A DNA stretch of 64,000 bases from positions 310,001 through 374,000 of the forward strand of contig NZ_JAJUWU010000001.1 in assembly GCF_021390325.1 (NCBI RefSeq), given 5' to 3'. A program made the position numbers and the translations under genes. The first letter of the stretch is position 1, and every line of letters begins with the position of its first letter. The DNA is from Jiella avicenniae (GTDB taxonomy: Bacteria > Pseudomonadota > Alphaproteobacteria > Rhizobiales > Rhizobiaceae). Positions 61,418 to 64,000 of this stretch are shown here, piece by piece. The notes beneath the pieces are model-generated. The model made no database searches. It saw nothing but the letters and a program-made list of their open reading frames with translations, and was not told the origin of the DNA.

Positions 61418-64000
61418 TCACTCCGCCGGCGCCGGATGCCCGCCATGGCCTCCGCCTCGTTCGTCCTCCTCGTCTTCCTCCAATGCATGGCGCCGTTCCG
61501 CCGCCGCGACATCGCGATGGAGTTCGGCCGTCCGCTCGGAGACCGGCGATGAAAACCGGCCGAGGATCAGATAGGCGACCGGCGTGACGTAGAGGGTCGA
61601 GAAGGTGGCGAGGCCGAGGCCGCCGACGATGACGTAGCCGAGCGCCACGCGGGCCTCCGCCCCGGCGCCGGATGCGAGCACAAGCGGCACGCCGCCGACG
61701 ACGGTCGCCACCATAGTCATCATCACCGGTCTCAGTCGGATGAGGCAGGCCTGCTCCACCGCCTCGCGCAGCGGCATCCCTCTTTCCCGCAACTGATTGG
61801 CGAATTCGACGATCAGGATGCCGTTCTTGGCCATGATGCCGACCAGGAGCACGAGGCCGATCTGGCTGTAGAGATTGAGGCTCATTCCGAAGAAGGAGAG
61901 GGCGAAGATCGCGCAGGCTATGCCCAGCGGCACCGTGGCGATGATGATGAAGGCCGAGACGAAGCTTTCGAACTGGGCGGCGAGGACGAGGACGATGATG
62001 ACGAGGGCGAAGCCGAAGACGAGGGCAAGGCCGTTGTTGGTCTCGCTCAGCGTCGCCGCCTCGGCCAGCGGGATCAGGCGCTGGGTCTGCGGCAGCATGT
62101 CCTCGGAAAAGCGCTGGACGTCGGTCCAGGCATCCTGGATGGCGTAGCCGTCCGGGATCGATGCGGTGATGGCCACCGCGCGGCTGCGGTTCTCGCGTTC
62201 GAGCGAGGGCGCGATCGGCTTTTCCTCGATCGTCGCGACGGTCGACATCGGCACGATCCGCCCGTCGGAGGCCTTGAGGAAGACGTTGCGGAGGTCGCCG
62301 GGGTCGTTGACGGGATCGCTGGTGGTGATCAGCCGGATCGGAACTTCCTTGTCGGCGATGTAGGTCTGGCCGATCTCGCGCCCGTCGAGCAGCGCCTGCA
62401 TGGCGGTGGCGAGGCCGTCGATGTCGATGCCGAGGTCGGATGCGCGTGCCCGGTCGATGACGACGGAAAGCTGCGGCTGGGTGGCGTCGTTGGAAAGCCG
62501 CACCGTGCCCCAGCGGCCGTCCTTCTGCATCGCCTCGACGAGCGTGTCGGCACTTTGGGAGAGTTCGTCGAAGTTCTGGCCGGCGATGGCGAATTGCAGC
62601 CCCTGGCCGCCGCCGCGGATGCCGAGCGAGTTCGGCTGGATGGCGAAGGCTCTGACGCCGGCGATGTTCCTCAGCTTGCCGTTGATCTCGGCGACGATCT
62701 CCTGCTGGGTGCGGTCGCGATCGGACCAGTCGGCGAGGCTGACGACCATGAAGGCCTGATTGGCGCCGCCGCGGCCGGTGATGGCGAAAACGTTCTTCGC
62801 CTCGCCCGAATCGACATAGGGCATCAAGATGTCTTCCACCCGCCGCACCTGGGCGTTGGTATAGTCGAGGCTGGCTCCCTGCGGCCCGCTGACGCGCATC
62901 AGCACGACGGCGCGGTCCTCAGACGGGGTCAGTTCCTGCGGCATCGTCGTGAAGACGGTGTAGGCGCTGAAGGAGAACAGCGCCGCGGCCGCGACGACGA
63001 CCACGGGAAAGGCGAGGCAAAAGCGCAGCGTGACCGCGTAGAAGCCGGCGAGACGGGCTCCGACCCAGCGGATCCCCCGGGCGAAGAAACCCGGCTTCGC
63101 CTCGTCCTCGCGGGCCTTCAGGAACGTCGCCGCCAGCATCGGGCAAAGGGTGAGGGCGATGAAGGAGGAAATCACCACGGCGGCGGCGAGGACGTAGCCG
63201 AACTCCTTGAACAGGCCGCCCGCCTGGCCGGGCAGGAAGGAGATCGGCACGAAGACGGCGGCGAGCGTCGCGGTGGTCGAGACGACGGCGAAGAACATCT
63301 CGCGAGCGCCGATGACCGCCGCAGCGCGCGGCTTGGCGCCCATGTCGCGCCAGCGGACGATGTTTTCGAGGACGATGATGGCGTCGTCGACCACGAGGCC
63401 GGTCGCCAGAACGAGGGCGAGGAGGGTCAGGATGTTGACCGAAAAGCCCATGACGTAAATGAAGCTGACGACGCCGACGAGGGCGATCGGCATCGTCACG
63501 GCGGGAATGAAGGTCGCGCGGAAGTTCAACAGGAACAGGAAGATCACCGCGACGACGATGACGACGGCGAGGCCTATGGCGAGTTCGACCTCGTGCAGCG
63601 CGCCGTTGATGAAGGTCGCGTCGTCGCTCGTCACCTCGACGTGGACGCCGTCGGGAACGGTGCGGTTGAGATTGGCGACTTCGCGGCGAACGCCTTCGGA
63701 AATGTCGAGCGTGGAAGAGCCGGCCTGGCGGACGACGCCGAGGCCGATGCCGGTCTCGCCGTTGCGCCTTAGCTGCGAGGCGGCCTCGTCCGGGCCGAAC
63801 CGCACCGAGGCGACGTCGCCGAGCTGGGTCCTGTCGTCGAGATAGATCGCTTCGAAGGCTTCCGGCGAATTGACGTTGGCGTCCGCCCGGACGATCAGCT
63901 GCTGACTCGGCGAGGCCAGCGAGCCGGCGGGAACGTCCATCGCGGCGTTCTGCAGCGCGGTCGCGACGTTGCCGAGGGTGAGGCCCCGGGTCGCCAGCTT
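61418..64000 (-). CDS. RND-family efflux permease (AcrB/MexF-like), N-terminus beyond window
   Basis: 861 codons remain open to the right edge, so about 150-180 N-terminal residues are missing. Seen: periplasmic porter text (DDRTQLGDVASVRFGPDEAASQLRRNGETGIGLGVVRQAGSSTLDIS), helices starting AIGLAVVIVVAVIFLFLLNFRATFIPAVTMPIALVG, and the proton-relay pair in LALVLATGLVVDDAIIVLENIVR, followed by the second porter/helix half ending in a hydrophilic tail. HAE1-type drug/proton antiporter; the membrane-fusion partner should lie upstream, outside the window. Confidence 0.94.
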   Translation of the reverse strand, partial: KLATRGLTLGNVATALQNAAMDVPAGSLASPSQQLIVRADANVNSPEAFEAIYLDDRTQLGDVASVRFGPDEAASQLRRNGETGIGLGVVRQAGSSTLDISEGVRREVANLNRTVPDGVHVEVTSDDATFINGALHEVELAIGLAVVIVVAVIFLFLLNFRATFIPAVTMPIALVGVVSFIYVMGFSVNILTLLALVLATGLVVDDAIIVLENIVRWRDMGAKPRAAAVIGAREMFFAVVSTTATLAAVFVPISFLPGQAGGLFKEFGYVLAAAVVISSFIALTLCPMLAATFLKAREDEAKPGFFARGIRWVGARLAGFYAVTLRFCLAFPVVVVAAAALFSFSAYTVFTTMPQELTPSEDRAVVLMRVSGPQGASLDYTNAQVRRVEDILMPYVDSGEAKNVFAITGRGGANQAFMVVSLADWSDRDRTQQEIVAEINGKLRNIAGVRAFAIQPNSLGIRGGGQGLQFAIAGQNFDELSQSADTLVEAMQKDGRWGTVRLSNDATQPQLSVVIDRARASDLGIDIDGLATAMQALLDGREIGQTYIADKEVPIRLITTSDPVNDPGDLRNVFLKASDGRIVPMSTVATIEEKPIAPSLERENRSRAVAITASIPDGYAIQDAWTDVQRFSEDMLPQTQRLIPLAEAATLSETNNGLALVFGFALVIIVLVLAAQFESFVSAFIIIATVPLGIACAIFALSFFGMSLNLYSQIGLVLLVGIMAKNGILIVEFANQLRERGMPLREAVEQACLIRLRPVMMTMVATVVGGVPLVLASGAGAEARVALGYVIVGGLGLATFSTLYVTPVAYLILGRFSSPVSERTAELHRDVAAAERRHALEEDEEDERGGGHGGHPAPAE

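Noticed and set aside
1-64000. tRNA, rRNA, prophage or insertion sequence
   Set aside because: No cloverleaf, rRNA-like, integrase or transposase sequence was noticed; a dedicated tRNA/IS search was not possible.

Overview
The window is GC-rich, densely packed bacterial DNA with short intergenic gaps, many GTG/TTG starts and ATGA/GTGA gene overlaps. Gene content points to an alphaproteobacterium of the order Hyphomicrobiales (Rhizobiales). The clues are a rhizobial-type flagellar cluster with motE and three tandem flagellins, the DUF2948-hisD-UPF0262-phosphatase block, the rpmH-rnpA-yidC-engB operon, psd-pssA next to an Atm1-type ABC exporter, an Omp25-like surface porin, and TRAP transporters. 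A family such as Aurantimonadaceae would fit, but this is inferred from memory and not proven by the sequence.

Layout. 1-3.5 kb (minus): partial DUF4424 protein and TRAP membrane genes dctQM with no binding-protein gene. 3.9-7.1 kb: small HTH-like protein, small secreted protein, LysR regulator, recX and a DJ-1/PfpI protein. 7.1-18.8 kb: exopolysaccharide locus with a Wzz/GumC-type co-polymerase, an exported GH10 glycanase, a flippase, a DUF6492-like protein, WecG/TagA, GT4 and GT2 glycosyltransferases, a Wzy/ExoQ-like polymerase and an acyltransferase. 19.1-22.1 kb: DUF2948, hisD, UPF0262 and a low-molecular-weight phosphatase. 22.1-26.1 kb (minus): rpmH, rnpA, yidC, a CatB/Vat-type acetyltransferase and engB. 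26.4-33.5 kb: a very large LysM/Ig-like protein, an Atm1-type exporter, psd and pssA. 33.7-39.5 kb: an outer-membrane protein, a MetE-like methyltransferase and a complete TRAP system dctPQM read divergently from it. 39.5-59.1 kb: flagellar genes fliI-flgF (minus), then motA-fliM-DUF6468-like-fliN-fliG-flhB-unknown, then flgB-flgC-fliE-flgG-flgA-flgI-motE-flgH-fliL-fliP and three flagellins. 59.3-64 kb (minus): an ABC-F ATPase and a partial RND efflux pump.

How it fits together. The EPS genes form a Wzx/Wzy-type pathway (sugar transfer, flipping, polymerisation, length control, acylation, possible trimming by GH10); no priming transferase is visible. The flagellar block supplies rod, P/L rings, C-ring switch, stator, export ATPase and filament subunits; flhA, fliQ, fliR, fliF, hook and motB genes must lie elsewhere.

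The most unusual signals are regulatory RNA and DNA around the flagellins. Flagellins 2 and 3 carry a conserved 5' leader that folds as a three-way junction, with base changes that keep pairing. Flagellin 2 has TTAACCA boxes spaced exactly 24 bp apart. Flagellin 1 has a perfect TTAA-N7-TTAAC CtrA-type site. Other points of interest are an acetyltransferase inside the rpmH operon, a TRAP permease with a repeated FGLPPL tail, a secreted protein carrying the same motif at both ends, and an apparent inversion of the fliI-flhB block. No CRISPR array, rRNA or tRNA gene, prophage or transposase was seen.
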